Source: Oscillospiraceae bacterium
GTDB taxonomy: Bacteria; Bacillota; Clostridia; Oscillospirales; Oscillospiraceae
Length of the DNA: 64,000 nucleotides
Assembly (NCBI GenBank): GCA_017403885.1
Contig: JAFRDM010000021.1
Span: forward strand, 16,139 to 80,138
Direction of reading: 5' to 3'
Part shown: positions 16,689-25,205 of the stretch, in pieces
Position numbering within the stretch: position 1 is the first letter of the stretch
Layout of the letters: each line of letters starts with the position of its first letter
Made by a program: the position numbers and the translations under genes
The notes under the pieces: generated by a model
What the model was told of the DNA's origin: nothing
What the model saw: only the letters and a program-made list of their open reading frames with translations
Database searches by the model: none

Positions 16689-17450
16689 ATGGACAGAGAC
16701 AGCGATGAGATCATGGTCGAGGCGAAGGGCGTTTCCATGCGCTTCAACCTCGGCATCGAGCGGGGCTTTTCCCTCAAGCAGTGGTTCGTGGACGCGCCGC
16801 GGGGGAAAAAGCGCGCCTCAGACGACTTCTGGGCGCTGCGCGGCGTCTCCTTTTCCGTACGCCGCGGCGAGGTCGTGGGGCTCGTCGGTGCGAACGGCGC
16901 GGGCAAATCCACGCTCCTGAAGCTGGTCGCGGGCGTCATGAAGCCGACGGAGGGCAGCGTGTGCTGCGGCGGGACGGTATGCCCGATGATCGAGCTCGGC
17001 GCGGGCTTCGACCCGCAGCTGACCGCGCGGGAGAACATCTATCTCAACGGAGCGATCATGGGCTATTCGCACGCCTTTCTCGACAGCCGCTTTGACGCGA
17101 TCGTCGATTTTGCCGAGCTGCGCGGCTTCCTCGAGGTGCCCGTGCAGAACTTCTCCTCCGGCATGACCGCTCGCCTGGCCTTTTCCGTCGCCACGCAGGT
17201 CGAGCCGGAGATCCTGATCGTCGACGAGATCCTCTCGGTAGGCGACGCGGCCTTTCAGGCCAAGAGCGAGGAGAAAATGATGAGCATGATCCGCGGCGGC
17301 ACGACGGTGCTGTTCGTCTCGCACTCCGTCGAGCAGATCCGCAAAATGTGCTCCCGCGCTCTCTGGCTCGACCACGGCGCGCTGCGCGAGGACGGCGAGG
17401 CCGACGCGGTCTGCGCGCACTATCTCACTTCTCTTTTTCAAGGGGGCTGA
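16689..17450 (+). CDS. ABC transporter ATP-binding protein for polysaccharide export (TagH/Wzt-like)
   Basis: ATPase partner of the ABC-2 permease, 253 residues. Walker A is GANGAGKSTLLKL, the signature region FSSGMTARLAFSVA, Walker B ILIVDEILSVGD, and the AFQAKSEEKM stretch is typical of the TagH/Wzt group. It ends right after the nucleotide-binding domain, so it lacks the C-terminal carbohydrate-recognition domain of Wzt and the extracellular tail of TagH. That suggests recognition of the lipid or linker rather than a capped chain end. Ribosome binding site GAGGAGGATGAG is strong. Confidence 0.93.
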   Translation: MDRDSDEIMVEAKGVSMRFNLGIERGFSLKQWFVDAPRGKKRASDDFWALRGVSFSVRRGEVVGLVGANGAGKSTLLKLVAGVMKPTEGSVCCGGTVCPMIELGAGFDPQLTARENIYLNGAIMGYSHAFLDSRFDAIVDFAELRGFLEVPVQNFSSGMTARLAFSVATQVEPEILIVDEILSVGDAAFQAKSEEKMMSMIRGGTTVLFVSHSVEQIRKMCSRALWLDHGALREDGEADAVCAHYLTSLFQGG

Positions 17451-17641
17451 CCGGAACGGACACGATCCTGCGGGCCGGACGCTTTTTCCGGCGTTTTCTG
17501 TCGCATCTGCTGCACGGTCGTCTCTCCGCGGCGGCGGCGGAAGGCCGTGCCGCGCTGCGCCGCGCGGAGCTTTTTCTGCGTGCGCGCGCCGCGTCGCACA
17601 GGCTGCGAGCCGAGCTGGGCCGGCGCATTGCGGGGAAACGC

Positions 17642-18745
17642 GTGATCGTCTTCCCGCCGACCATCGACTGGCATCTGCCGCTCTATCAGCGTCCGCAGCA
17701 GCTCGCCCGCGCATACAGCGAAAAGCCGGACACGATCGTGCTGTATCTCAGCGCCAACAGCGCGCACGACCGCGTCGCCGTCACGGAAATGATCACTGAG
17801 ACGCTCTTTCTCGTCAACGCCGCGCTCGCCCACGCGCTCGGGCGGCTGCTGCGCGGCGCGGGGGAAACGGTGCTCTCGCTGAGCTGGACGGCGAACCGCC
17901 GCTATATCGAGCTGCTGCGGCCCGACGCGCTGATCTATGAGTATATAGACGAGCTTGAGATCTTCGACGGTTATGACGAGCAGATGCGCCGCGAGCATCT
18001 CGCGCTGATGCGGCGCGCGGACCTCACGGTCTGCACGGCGAAGGCCCTCTATGACAAGGCGCTGCCCTTCGCCCGGCGGGCGATCTGCAGCCCCAACGCC
18101 GGGGACTACGGACATTTCAGCCGCTGCGCCGCCGCGCCTCCCGCTCCGGAGGCCGCGGAGGCCGCCGCTCGTTTTTCCTGCACGCTCGGCTACTACGGGG
18201 CTCTCGCCGGATGGTTCGATTACGCGCTGATCGCCGCCGCGGCGGACGCGCGGCCGACATGGCTGTTCCTGCTTGTCGGCATGGATTATGACGGGACGCT
18301 GCCGAAGAGCGGCCTGCTCGCACGGCGGAACGTGCTGTGGATCCCTCCGCAGCCCTATGCGCGGCTGCCCTCCTTTCTGCGCCTGTTCGACCTTGCGCTG
18401 ATCCCTTTCGTGCTCAACGACATCACGCGCTCGACCTCCCCCGTCAAGCTTTTCGAGTATATGGCCGCCCAAAAGCCGATCCTGAGCTCGCGGATGCCGG
18501 AGTGCCTGCGTCATCCCTGCGTGGAAACCTACGAGGGCGCCGCCGACTTTCTGGAAAAAGCCGAAGCGCTGCTGCGCAGGCGCGGCGATCCCGCCCTGCG
18601 GGCCGCGCTGCGGCGCGAGGCGCTCGCCAACACCTGGGCGGCGCGCACGGACGAGATCCTCGCCGCGCTCGAAAAAGCAAAACGCGCGGAGAGAGACGCT
18701 GTGTCTCTCCCCACGCATACCGCAAAAGGAGCTGTCTCCGACTGA
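17642..18745 (+). CDS. Glycosyltransferase of the GT-B fold (GT1/GT4 type)
   Basis: Probable sugar transferase for the exported glycan. Conserved segments are VIVFPPTIDWHLPLYQRPQQ at the N-terminus, YIDELEIFDG, a donor-site region LVGMDYDG and SPVKLFEYMAAQKPIL (E-x7-E-like). The given start is the conservative GTG at 17642 (367 residues). The frame is open and protein-like back to about 17447, right behind a strong AAGGGGG (17440-17446), but contains no ATG, GTG or TTG there; a CTG overlaps the ATPase stop as CTGA. Either a non-standard start is used or about 65 residues are not translated. It ends inside a terminator loop. Confidence 0.82.
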   Translation: MIVFPPTIDWHLPLYQRPQQLARAYSEKPDTIVLYLSANSAHDRVAVTEMITETLFLVNAALAHALGRLLRGAGETVLSLSWTANRRYIELLRPDALIYEYIDELEIFDGYDEQMRREHLALMRRADLTVCTAKALYDKALPFARRAICSPNAGDYGHFSRCAAAPPAPEAAEAAARFSCTLGYYGALAGWFDYALIAAAADARPTWLFLLVGMDYDGTLPKSGLLARRNVLWIPPQPYARLPSFLRLFDLALIPFVLNDITRSTSPVKLFEYMAAQKPILSSRMPECLRHPCVETYEGAADFLEKAEALLRRRGDPALRAALRREALANTWAARTDEILAALEKAKRAERDAVSLPTHTAKGAVSD

Positions 18746-18780
18746 ACGGAACAGCTCCTTTTGCGGCGTCTTTATGCTTT
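18721..18780 (+). terminator. Terminator of the glycan export cluster
   Basis: Perfect 15-base arms 18721-18735 and 18751-18765; the glycosyltransferase stop codon lies in the loop. A T-rich tract follows (TTTATGCTTTTTT). The converging gene ends at 18772. Confidence 0.8.
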
Positions 18781-20373
18781 TTTCAGATTCAGCGCCAGCA
18801 CCGCCGCGGCAAAGACGCCGACGAACAGCACCGTGTAGATCATGCCTCTCCCGGCGTAAAAGCTGACGCCCTCCGCCGCGGCCGCCAGCGCAAAAGCGAG
18901 CGACGCGGGCAGCAGCAGCCTCAGGCCCTGTCGGTCGCGGAAGGCCGCAGCGACGGCGAGCAGTCCGAACACGGAGGCGGCCATCATCCCGATCGCCGCG
19001 GCGAGACGCAGCTCATAGTCCCGCTGCGTCTGCGCGCTGCGCAGGGCAAGCTCCGTCTCCGCGCCCTCGATCAGATCCTCGCCCGCGCCGATGCGCGCGG
19101 CGATGCCGTCGTCTGCGAGCAGGGCGTAGCGCAGGGTGCTGAATCGCTCCTTCTTTTCGCGGTAGTCCTCTATCTCGCGCAGCATGCCCTCCAGCCTTTC
19201 CGCCTCTTTTTCCAGGGCGTCCCTGCGGCTGTCGAGCTCTTCCTTCGTTTCGATCTGTCCGGCCTGCTTTTCCTCCAGCTCCTTTTTCCCCGCGATCAGC
19301 TGCGCCTCCGCGTAGATCAACATGTCTTTGGCCTTGTCGAGCCCCTTTCTGCCCTCCTCAAAGGCCTCCTTTGCCTGCAGCAGCGCGGGCTCAGCCTCTC
19401 TCAAGGCGGCCTCCGCCTCGTCGAGCTGCGCCTCCATTTCCGGCAGTTTTTCCAGCATCGCCAGCGTTTCGTCGGCGCGCGCCACCGCTTCTTCGAAGCT
19501 GCCGCCGAGATCCCGCCCGGAGGCAAGGATCTGTTTTGCGCCCTCGAGCAGCTCTTCCCGGCTCATGCTCCCGTCGGCAAAGGGCCTGAGCTGTTCCCGC
19601 ATCGCGGCGACGGCGGGCGCAAAGGCCGTTTTCAGATCTTCGGGGCTGTATTCCTCAAGCAGCTTTTTCTGCACGGCCGCGATCTTTTCGCTCAGCACGG
19701 AGATCTCGCCGAGCAGCTGTGTGCGCTGCGCTTCGATGTCGACCTCGCCGGTCTCCGGGTCAAGGGGCGGGTTTTCGATCGTGTTCCGGATCGCGTCGAG
19801 CGCCGCGCGGAAGTCCGTCATCTGGGACTTGAGCGCATCCAGCAGGGCGCGCAGGATTTCAAGGTCGGGCAGCTTTTCGCGGAGCTTTTTTGCCTCCTCC
19901 AGCTGCTTTCTGCCCTCCTCCAGCTGCGCTTTTCCTTCGAGATACTGTTCATAGCCGGGCAGGAACTGCGCCTCCGCCTCGTTGAGCGCCTTTTCGCCGT
20001 TGTCATGCTCGATCCAGCCCATGCGCAGCGCGGCGTAGCCCTCCTCGAGCTTTTCCGCGCCCTGCTTGAGCGCGGCCTCCGTCGCCGTATAGATCGAAAG
20101 ATCCTTGCGATAACTCAGCTTTTCGCCGTCATAGCTCTCCTTCGCCTTCTCATAGGCGGCGTTCTGCTCTTCAAAGGCTGTCGGCATCGCGTCGAGCATC
20201 GCGCGCAGCTCCTTTGCCTCGTCGGTCTTTTCCCGGAGAAACGCGATGGTCGTATTCTGTTTTTTCCTGTTCTCGTCGGCCTTTTTGATGCAAATGCCGC
20301 CGGAGATCAGCGTGATCGCGCTCACGACCGCGAGAAAGGCCGCAAAAAAGCGCGTCAGGGCAGGATGCCGCAA
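18772..20373 (-). CDS. Coiled-coil membrane protein of unknown function
   Basis: I do not recognise this 533-residue protein. It has one N-terminal hydrophobic helix (about residues 8-28, AAFLAVVSAITLISGG), then about 410 residues rich in Glu, Ala, Leu, Lys and Gln with heptad-like coiled-coil character, and three hydrophobic segments at the C-terminus (from about 450). The long helical region would lie on one face of the membrane, probably outside. Its layout loosely recalls YhgE/Pip-like or membrane-tethering proteins, but no family motif is visible. The start is TTG at 20373 with GGAGGG 6 bases upstream. It follows the Na/Pi cotransporter gene by 27 bases and is probably co-transcribed. 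Confidence 0.8.
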   Translation of the reverse strand: MRHPALTRFFAAFLAVVSAITLISGGICIKKADENRKKQNTTIAFLREKTDEAKELRAMLDAMPTAFEEQNAAYEKAKESYDGEKLSYRKDLSIYTATEAALKQGAEKLEEGYAALRMGWIEHDNGEKALNEAEAQFLPGYEQYLEGKAQLEEGRKQLEEAKKLREKLPDLEILRALLDALKSQMTDFRAALDAIRNTIENPPLDPETGEVDIEAQRTQLLGEISVLSEKIAAVQKKLLEEYSPEDLKTAFAPAVAAMREQLRPFADGSMSREELLEGAKQILASGRDLGGSFEEAVARADETLAMLEKLPEMEAQLDEAEAALREAEPALLQAKEAFEEGRKGLDKAKDMLIYAEAQLIAGKKELEEKQAGQIETKEELDSRRDALEKEAERLEGMLREIEDYREKKERFSTLRYALLADDGIAARIGAGEDLIEGAETELALRSAQTQRDYELRLAAAIGMMAASVFGLLAVAAAFRDRQGLRLLLPASLAFALAAAAEGVSFYAGRGMIYTVLFVGVFAAAVLALNLKKA

Positions 20374-20400
20374 GGTGATCCCTCCGTGAAAGTTCCCGGT

Positions 20401-22161
20401 TTATGACAGTCTGTACTTGTCCGCGTAGGCTTCGTAATACTCGTCGAAACGGTGAGCGTGCAGCTCCTTCAGATTGATGACATAGCCGTGCGTGTCGAAG
20501 TCGTCACGGTTGAGCTCGATCATAGCGATGGCGACGTTCGAGCAATGGTCGGCCACTCGCTCGAGATTCGTGATCAGATCGTTGAAGGGGAAGCCCTGGT
20601 TGAGCGTGCAGACGCCGCTCTTGAGACGGTCGACGTGGTGGAGCTTCATTTCGTCGCAGAGCTCGTCGATCCGCTCCTCCAGCGGCTCGACGGCGTAGGC
20701 CTGCTCGATGCTGTCCTTTTCAAAGGCGCCGAGCGAGAGCGCGAGGATCTCCTCAACGGCGGCCATGAGGATATGCATCTCTTTCTCAGCCTCGGCTGAG
20801 AAGCGGACCTTGTTCTGGTTCATCTTCTGCGCGACCTCGGCGACGTTCATCGCGTGGTCGCTGATACGCTCGAAATCGCTGATCGTGTGCAGGAACTTGG
20901 AGATGTCCTCGTTCTGGCTGACGCTCAGTTCGCGCGCGTTGAGCTTGACAAGGTAAGTGCCGATCCTGTCTTCGAACTCGTCCACCAGATTCTCCTTGCG
21001 CTCGATCGCGTCAAAGCCCGCCTGCGAATACTCCCAGACCAGCGCAGACGCGTCGCAGATGGCTTCGCGCGCGGCGTCCGCCATGTCGTGGACGGTCAGA
21101 CGGCTCTGCTCCAGCGCAAGCCGCGGATGCGTGAGGAAGCGCTCGTCCAGGCGGTCGAAGGAGGCGTTCTGGCTGCGCTCGGTCTCGCTGACGCGGATCA
21201 GCTTTTCCGCCAGCGCGATAAAGCGGCGGTTGAAAGGCATGAGGAACACGGCCGTCAATACGCGGAAAGCCGTGTTGACCGCGGCGATCGAAAAGGGATC
21301 CATGGTCTTACCCTGCCACCCGAGTCCCACGGCGGCGTCTATCCCGTAATAGAGCGCGGCAAAAAGCACTGCCGCCACAAGCTCGACAAAGAGATACAGA
21401 AAAGCCGTGCGGCGGCCGTCTACCTTCGCGCCGAGGGCCGAGAGCAGCACCGGCACCGAAGCGCCGACCGCGATGCCGAGGATGATCGGATAAGCGACGG
21501 AAAATGTGATCGCGCCGGTGGCCGAGAGCGCCTGCAGGATACCGATGGCAGCGGAAGCGCTCTGCAGTACGGCCGTAACGGCCGCGCCGAGCAGCATGCC
21601 GACAAGCGGATGGGAAAAAGTCGTGAGCAGCGCAAGGAAGTCGGGGCTGTCCTTCAGCGGCGAGACGGCCCCGCTCATCGCCTGCAAGCCGTACATCAGC
21701 ACCGTGAAGCCCAGCAGGATGTCGCCCGCGTGCTTACGAGTCTGGTTCTTCGCCGTCATGCGCAGCAGGATGCCGACCACGGCAAAGACCGCGGCGATCG
21801 TGGAGGTGGACAGCAGCGAGGCCCAACCGCCCTCGGTGCCGAGATAGGACAGGCAGATGATCCAGCCGGTGATGCTCGTGCCGATCAGCGCGCCGTGAAT
21901 GACGGACAGCGCCTGCTTCGTCTTCATCATGCCGGAGTTCACAAAGCCGACCACCATGACCGACGTTGCGGACGAGGACTGTATCACCGCGGTCACACCG
22001 GCGCCGAGCAACAGCCCCTTGAGCGGTGTGCCGGAGAGACGGAACAGGATGAGCTCCATCTGTCCGCCGGCGACCTTTTTCAGGCCGTCGCCCATCAGGC
22101 CCATGCCGAAGAGGAACAGCGCGATACCGCCGAAGAGAGAGAGGATATTGGAAACAGACAT
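20401..22161 (-). CDS. Na/Pi cotransporter family protein with PhoU domain
   Basis: Sodium-dependent phosphate transporter of the NptA/PNaS family, 586 residues. The membrane domain carries the duplicated QSSSATS motif (VTAVIQSSSATSVMVVGFV, and the second copy VTAVLQSASAAIGILQAL). A soluble C-terminal PhoU-like region (about residue 330 onward) contains repeated DFERISDHAMNVAE and NLERVADHCSNVAI metal-binding patterns (ExxxD). The start is the ATG at 22159-22161 with GGAGAG 8 bases upstream. It sits between the rluA-like gene and the coiled-coil protein. Confidence 0.95.
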   Translation of the reverse strand: MSVSNILSLFGGIALFLFGMGLMGDGLKKVAGGQMELILFRLSGTPLKGLLLGAGVTAVIQSSSATSVMVVGFVNSGMMKTKQALSVIHGALIGTSITGWIICLSYLGTEGGWASLLSTSTIAAVFAVVGILLRMTAKNQTRKHAGDILLGFTVLMYGLQAMSGAVSPLKDSPDFLALLTTFSHPLVGMLLGAAVTAVLQSASAAIGILQALSATGAITFSVAYPIILGIAVGASVPVLLSALGAKVDGRRTAFLYLFVELVAAVLFAALYYGIDAAVGLGWQGKTMDPFSIAAVNTAFRVLTAVFLMPFNRRFIALAEKLIRVSETERSQNASFDRLDERFLTHPRLALEQSRLTVHDMADAAREAICDASALVWEYSQAGFDAIERKENLVDEFEDRIGTYLVKLNARELSVSQNEDISKFLHTISDFERISDHAMNVAEVAQKMNQNKVRFSAEAEKEMHILMAAVEEILALSLGAFEKDSIEQAYAVEPLEERIDELCDEMKLHHVDRLKSGVCTLNQGFPFNDLITNLERVADHCSNVAIAMIELNRDDFDTHGYVINLKELHAHRFDEYYEAYADKYRLS

Positions 22162-22198
22162 TAGCAGCACTCTCCTGTAAGTCGTCTATCTGTTGTGA

Positions 22199-22849
22199 TT
22201 ATATATTATGTAAACAAAATAACGTCCAGGGAAAACTTGCGGGCGGCAGTGAGGAATAGCTCACCTCACGGCCGTCCCGGGGGTGCGGAAAGACCAGCGC
22301 TTCGGACCACAGTGCGATCGGACAGCTGTGGACCGCGCTGCCGTATCGGCCGTCGCCGGCGAGCGGCATGCCGCGAGAGGCAAACTGCACGCGGATCTGA
22401 TGACTGCGGCCGGTGTGCAGCTCGATCCGCAGCGCCGAGAGCCTCAGCCCATCGTATTCAGCGGAGCCGAGCAGCTCATAATCGAGCAGGGCCTCCCTTA
22501 CGCCGCGGCGCGGACGCGTCACGACATAGCTCTTGTTCCGCGCGGCGTCATGATAGAGGAGGTCCCGAAAACTTCCCTTCGGCCGCTCCGGAACGCCCTG
22601 TACGACGGCAAGATAGCTCTTATGCATCGCTCCCGCGGCGACGGCCGCGGAGAGCGCCGCGGCGGCTTCCCGCGTGCGGGCGTAAACCATCACGCCGCCG
22701 ACGGCCTTGTCGAGGCGATGGACGCAGAAAAAATCACCGTCCAATACTTCACACAGCCGTTTCGGCATCCCCTCCTCCTCGGACAGCATGCCGGGAGGCT
22801 TGAGACAGACCGCGAGCTGCGCATCTTCATACAGAATCTTAAGCTCCAT
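22199..22849 (-). CDS. RluA family pseudouridine synthase
   Basis: Converts uridine to pseudouridine in rRNA or tRNA. The catalytic Asp is in HRLDKAVGGVMVYAR, a variant of HRLDxxTSG with Ala-Val-Gly after the Asp-Lys. The second motif ELHTGRSHQIRVQFA is intact. At about 216 residues it is short and has no N-terminal S4 domain, like the small RluA/TruC group. I chose the ATG at 22847-22849, which overlaps the nagB-like stop; a GTG ten codons upstream is possible. The RNA target cannot be read from sequence. Confidence 0.9.
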   Translation of the reverse strand: MELKILYEDAQLAVCLKPPGMLSEEEGMPKRLCEVLDGDFFCVHRLDKAVGGVMVYARTREAAAALSAAVAAGAMHKSYLAVVQGVPERPKGSFRDLLYHDAARNKSYVVTRPRRGVREALLDYELLGSAEYDGLRLSALRIELHTGRSHQIRVQFASRGMPLAGDGRYGSAVHSCPIALWSEALVFPHPRDGREVSYSSLPPASFPWTLFCLHNI

Positions 22850-23582
22850 TGAAGCACACCGCGTCAAAGCTTTTTTCACCGAGTCTTTCAGCCGCTCCTT
22901 CGTCGAGCCGGACGGTCACGTTCGGCGGAAGCTGCAGAAAGGCGGCGGGATAAACGCTGTCGTCCCGGCCGTAGAGCATGTGGAAAACGGCCGCGCTCTT
23001 TTCTTTGCCGAACGCGATCAGCTCGATCTCGCGGGCAAAGCAAAGCTGCTGAAACCCCATCGTCACACCGCGCAGAGGCACCTTGTCCTCGCCGCCGAAG
23101 AGCGAAGCGAGCTCACGTTTCGTTTTATCCGTCAGCTTCTGCACATGGGTGTTTGTGCCGAACTGCGTCGCGGGCTCGTTGAAGCCTACGCGCGCGTTGC
23201 CGCCAAGGCCCAGCAGCGCCATGTCGAGCCCGCCCGCGGCTGCGATCAGCGCGTCGTACGCCGCCGGATCGTTCGCGTCGGGGATATACAGCTTTTCCGT
23301 ATCCGCATCGGAGCCGGCAAAAAACGCCTCCTCAAGGTGCCTGCGAACGCTGCGGGGATCCCGCGCGTCGAGGCCCTCATACTCGCAAACCGCGAAAACG
23401 CGCAGCTCGCGCAGCGGAACTGCACGTTCCCCTGCCAGTGCCGCCGCGCGGCGCAGAACGCGCAGCGTCTCGCCGCAGCCGTCGGGCGCCAGGACGGCGT
23501 CGGGCTTTTTTTCGATCAGCGTCAGAAGGCTTTCGGCCGCCGCGCGGACGCAGTCCTCTGCCGGGGAGATGATGGTCTTCAC
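22839..23582 (-). CDS. NagB-like (glucosamine-6-phosphate deaminase/isomerase family) protein with altered active site
   Basis: Member of the NagB/RpiA/6-phosphogluconolactonase fold, 247 residues from a GTG at 23580-23582 with AAAGGAG 9 bases upstream. Family landmarks are recognisable: VFAVCEYEGLD (for DEYxGL), LLGLGGNARVGFNEP (for GxGxDGHIAFNEP) and LRGVTMGFQQL (for the ALTMGI loop). However the catalytic Asp of DEY is Cys, and the Asp-Gly-His of DGH is Asn-Ala-Arg, so the ring-opening His and its partner are missing. The start loop LAPDGCGETL also departs from LxxGxTP. Classical deaminase activity is unlikely; it may bind sugar phosphates or do other chemistry. Confidence 0.85.
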   Translation of the reverse strand: MKTIISPAEDCVRAAAESLLTLIEKKPDAVLAPDGCGETLRVLRRAAALAGERAVPLRELRVFAVCEYEGLDARDPRSVRRHLEEAFFAGSDADTEKLYIPDANDPAAYDALIAAAGGLDMALLGLGGNARVGFNEPATQFGTNTHVQKLTDKTKRELASLFGGEDKVPLRGVTMGFQQLCFAREIELIAFGKEKSAAVFHMLYGRDDSVYPAAFLQLPPNVTVRLDEGAAERLGEKSFDAVCFNGA

Positions 23583-23623
23583 GTTTGTTTTGCTCCTTTT
23601 GGGACAAACTATTCCGTACAGAA

Positions 23624-23639
23624 CGGCGGAGTTCCGCCG
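23624..23639. promoter_or_regulatory. Inverted repeat in the nagB-like/DUF421 divergent region
   Basis: Perfect 7-base arms CGGCGGA-GT-TCCGCCG in the 77-base space between divergent genes. Could be an operator. I see no convincing -35/-10 pair on either side. Confidence 0.35.
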
Positions 23640-23659
23640 CGGAACGGGGTGCTGTCGCA

Positions 23660-24337
23660 ATGATGATCATTTTTTTCCGGACGCTGATCGTGTATTTCAC
23701 GCTTCTGGTCTTTATGCGTCTGCTCGGTAAGCGTCAGCTCGGGGAGATGGAGCTTTCGGAATTCCTCGTAGCCTCGCTGATCGCCGATCTCGCGGCCAAT
23801 CCGCTGCAGGACATCGGCATGCCTCTTCTCAACGGTCTGATCCCGATCCTGACGCTCTTCTGCTGCGAGCTGATCATCTCCACGCTGACGATGCGCAGCA
23901 TCCGTCTGCGCGCGTTTCTTTTCGGCAAGCCGAGCCTGCTCATCGACCACGGTCGGATCATGCAGCGTGAGATGGGCAAAAACCGCTTTACGCTCGATGA
24001 GCTGCTGCAGGAGCTGCGCGCGCAGGGCGTGCGGGATATCACCGCGATCGAATACGCCTTTCTGGAGACAAACGGCAAACTCAGCGTGCTGCCGTACGAG
24101 AGCGAGACGCCGCCGAGCGCGAACGACCTGAAGGTATCCGTGGAGAACTGCGGCTTCCCGCGCATCCTGATCAGCGACGGCCGCCTGATCCGCGAGAACC
24201 TGCAGAAAAGCGGCTATGAGGAGAACTGGCTGATGAAGCAGATCCGGCCTTACGGCGGGAAGATCGCGGATATTTTTTTGCTGACCGTGGATGACGCTTC
24301 GCGCGTCTACTGCGTGCGAAAGGAGAACGACCCATGA
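23660..24337 (+). CDS. DUF421 domain-containing membrane protein (YetF family)
   Basis: YetF/DUF421 membrane protein, 225 residues from the ATG at 23660. Three hydrophobic helices fill the first 85 residues, with the family pattern LLGKRQLGEMELSEFLVASL just after helix 1. The soluble part contains FTLDELLQELRAQGVRDIT and IEYAFLETNGKLSVLPY, the usual conserved block. Members are linked to spore or membrane functions in Bacillus, but their biochemistry is unsolved. The next gene (DUF4363) overlaps by 4 bases, a common pairing. Confidence 0.93.
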   Translation: MMIIFFRTLIVYFTLLVFMRLLGKRQLGEMELSEFLVASLIADLAANPLQDIGMPLLNGLIPILTLFCCELIISTLTMRSIRLRAFLFGKPSLLIDHGRIMQREMGKNRFTLDELLQELRAQGVRDITAIEYAFLETNGKLSVLPYESETPPSANDLKVSVENCGFPRILISDGRLIRENLQKSGYEENWLMKQIRPYGGKIADIFLLTVDDASRVYCVRKENDP

Positions 24338-24711
24338 AACGAGGACTGATCGCCGCAGGGATCCTGATCCTGCTCTTTGCCCTGCTGCTGGCCAATCTGC
24401 ACGCGCTCGACGCGCTGCTCGGCGCCGTCGAGGCCGGCGTGTGCCGTTCCTCCGCGGCGCTGAGCGCCGGAAATGTGCAGCTCGCCGCCTCGGAAGCGGA
24501 GGCGGCGATGAAGAAATGGCAGTCGGAAGCCGACTACGTCCATATCGTGCTCCGGCAGGGCGAGATCGACGCCGTATCGGACGCTTTTTTCGATTTGCTC
24601 GCAGCGCTCCGCAGCGAAGACGGCCAAGCGGACGCCGCGTATCTTTGTGTGCTGTATCACCTCGACAGCATCGCCCGGATGGACTGCCCGAGGCTGAGCG
24701 GCATCTTTTGA
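24334..24711 (+). CDS. DUF4363 family protein
   Basis: Small protein of 125 residues with an N-terminal hydrophobic helix (about 4-24, GLIAAGILILLFALLLAN) and a helical extracytoplasmic region containing AAMKKWQSEADYVHIVLRQG, typical of DUF4363. It overlaps the DUF421 gene (ATGA), so the two are almost certainly co-translated and probably form a complex. Function unknown. It ends 8 bases from the convergent nrdR stop. Confidence 0.85.
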   Translation: MKRGLIAAGILILLFALLLANLHALDALLGAVEAGVCRSSAALSAGNVQLAASEAEAAMKKWQSEADYVHIVLRQGEIDAVSDAFFDLLAALRSEDGQADAAYLCVLYHLDSIARMDCPRLSGIF

Positions 24712-24719
24712 AAACGAGC

Positions 24720-25175
24720 CTATTTCTCGGTCAGCAGCTTGGAGAGCTCTTCCATGAAGGTGTTGATGTCCTTGAAGCTGCGGTAGACCGAGGCGAAGCG
24801 CACATAGGCGACCTCGTCCACGTCCTTGAGACGCGCCATGACCATCTCGCCGATGTCCACGGTCCTGACCTCGCGCTCGAGCCCGCTCTGCAGCTCCTGC
24901 TCAATCTCGTCGGCGATGGTCTCCAGCTGGGAGAGGCTGACGGGCCGCTTTTCGCAGGCGCGCACCATGCCGTTGATCAGCTTGACCTTGTCGAAGGACT
25001 GGCGGCTGCCGTCGCGCTTGATCACGACCAGCGGCAGACGCTCGATGATCTCATAGGTGGTAAAGCGTTTCTGGCAGGCCAGACACTCTCTGCGGCGGCG
25101 GATGGTGGCGCCCTCCTCGGCAGGGCGCGAATCGATGACCTTACTGTCTGAATATCCGCAAAACGGGCATTTCAT
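24720..25175 (-). CDS. nrdR: Transcriptional repressor NrdR
   Basis: Zinc-ribbon/ATP-cone repressor of ribonucleotide reductase genes, 151 residues, the usual length. The zinc ribbon is [18 protein letters not shown] with the second Cys pair in [17 protein letters not shown]. The ATP-cone follows ([20 protein letters not shown]). It senses ATP/dATP ratio and binds NrdR boxes. No nrd genes are in the window. Confidence 0.97.
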   Translation of the reverse strand: MKCPFCGYSDSKVIDSRPAEEGATIRRRRECLACQKRFTTYEIIERLPLVVIKRDGSRQSFDKVKLINGMVRACEKRPVSLSQLETIADEIEQELQSGLEREVRTVDIGEMVMARLKDVDEVAYVRFASVYRSFKDINTFMEELSKLLTEK

Positions 25176-25205
25176 ATCTCTTTCTCCCCCGATTTTAGAA
25201 TGATC

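Noticed and set aside
17348-17641. Extending the glycosyltransferase to the GTG at 17348
   Set aside because: This would overlap the ATPase gene by about 100 bases and the extra residues are an Arg-rich shadow of it; only the part from about 17447 onward looks protein-like.
22200-22216. Shared TATATTATGT(A/T)AACAAAA at 22200 and about 63830, and TTATGTAAAC at about 25318
   Set aside because: Short AT-rich strings in unrelated positions with no flanking similarity or target-site pattern; probably chance.
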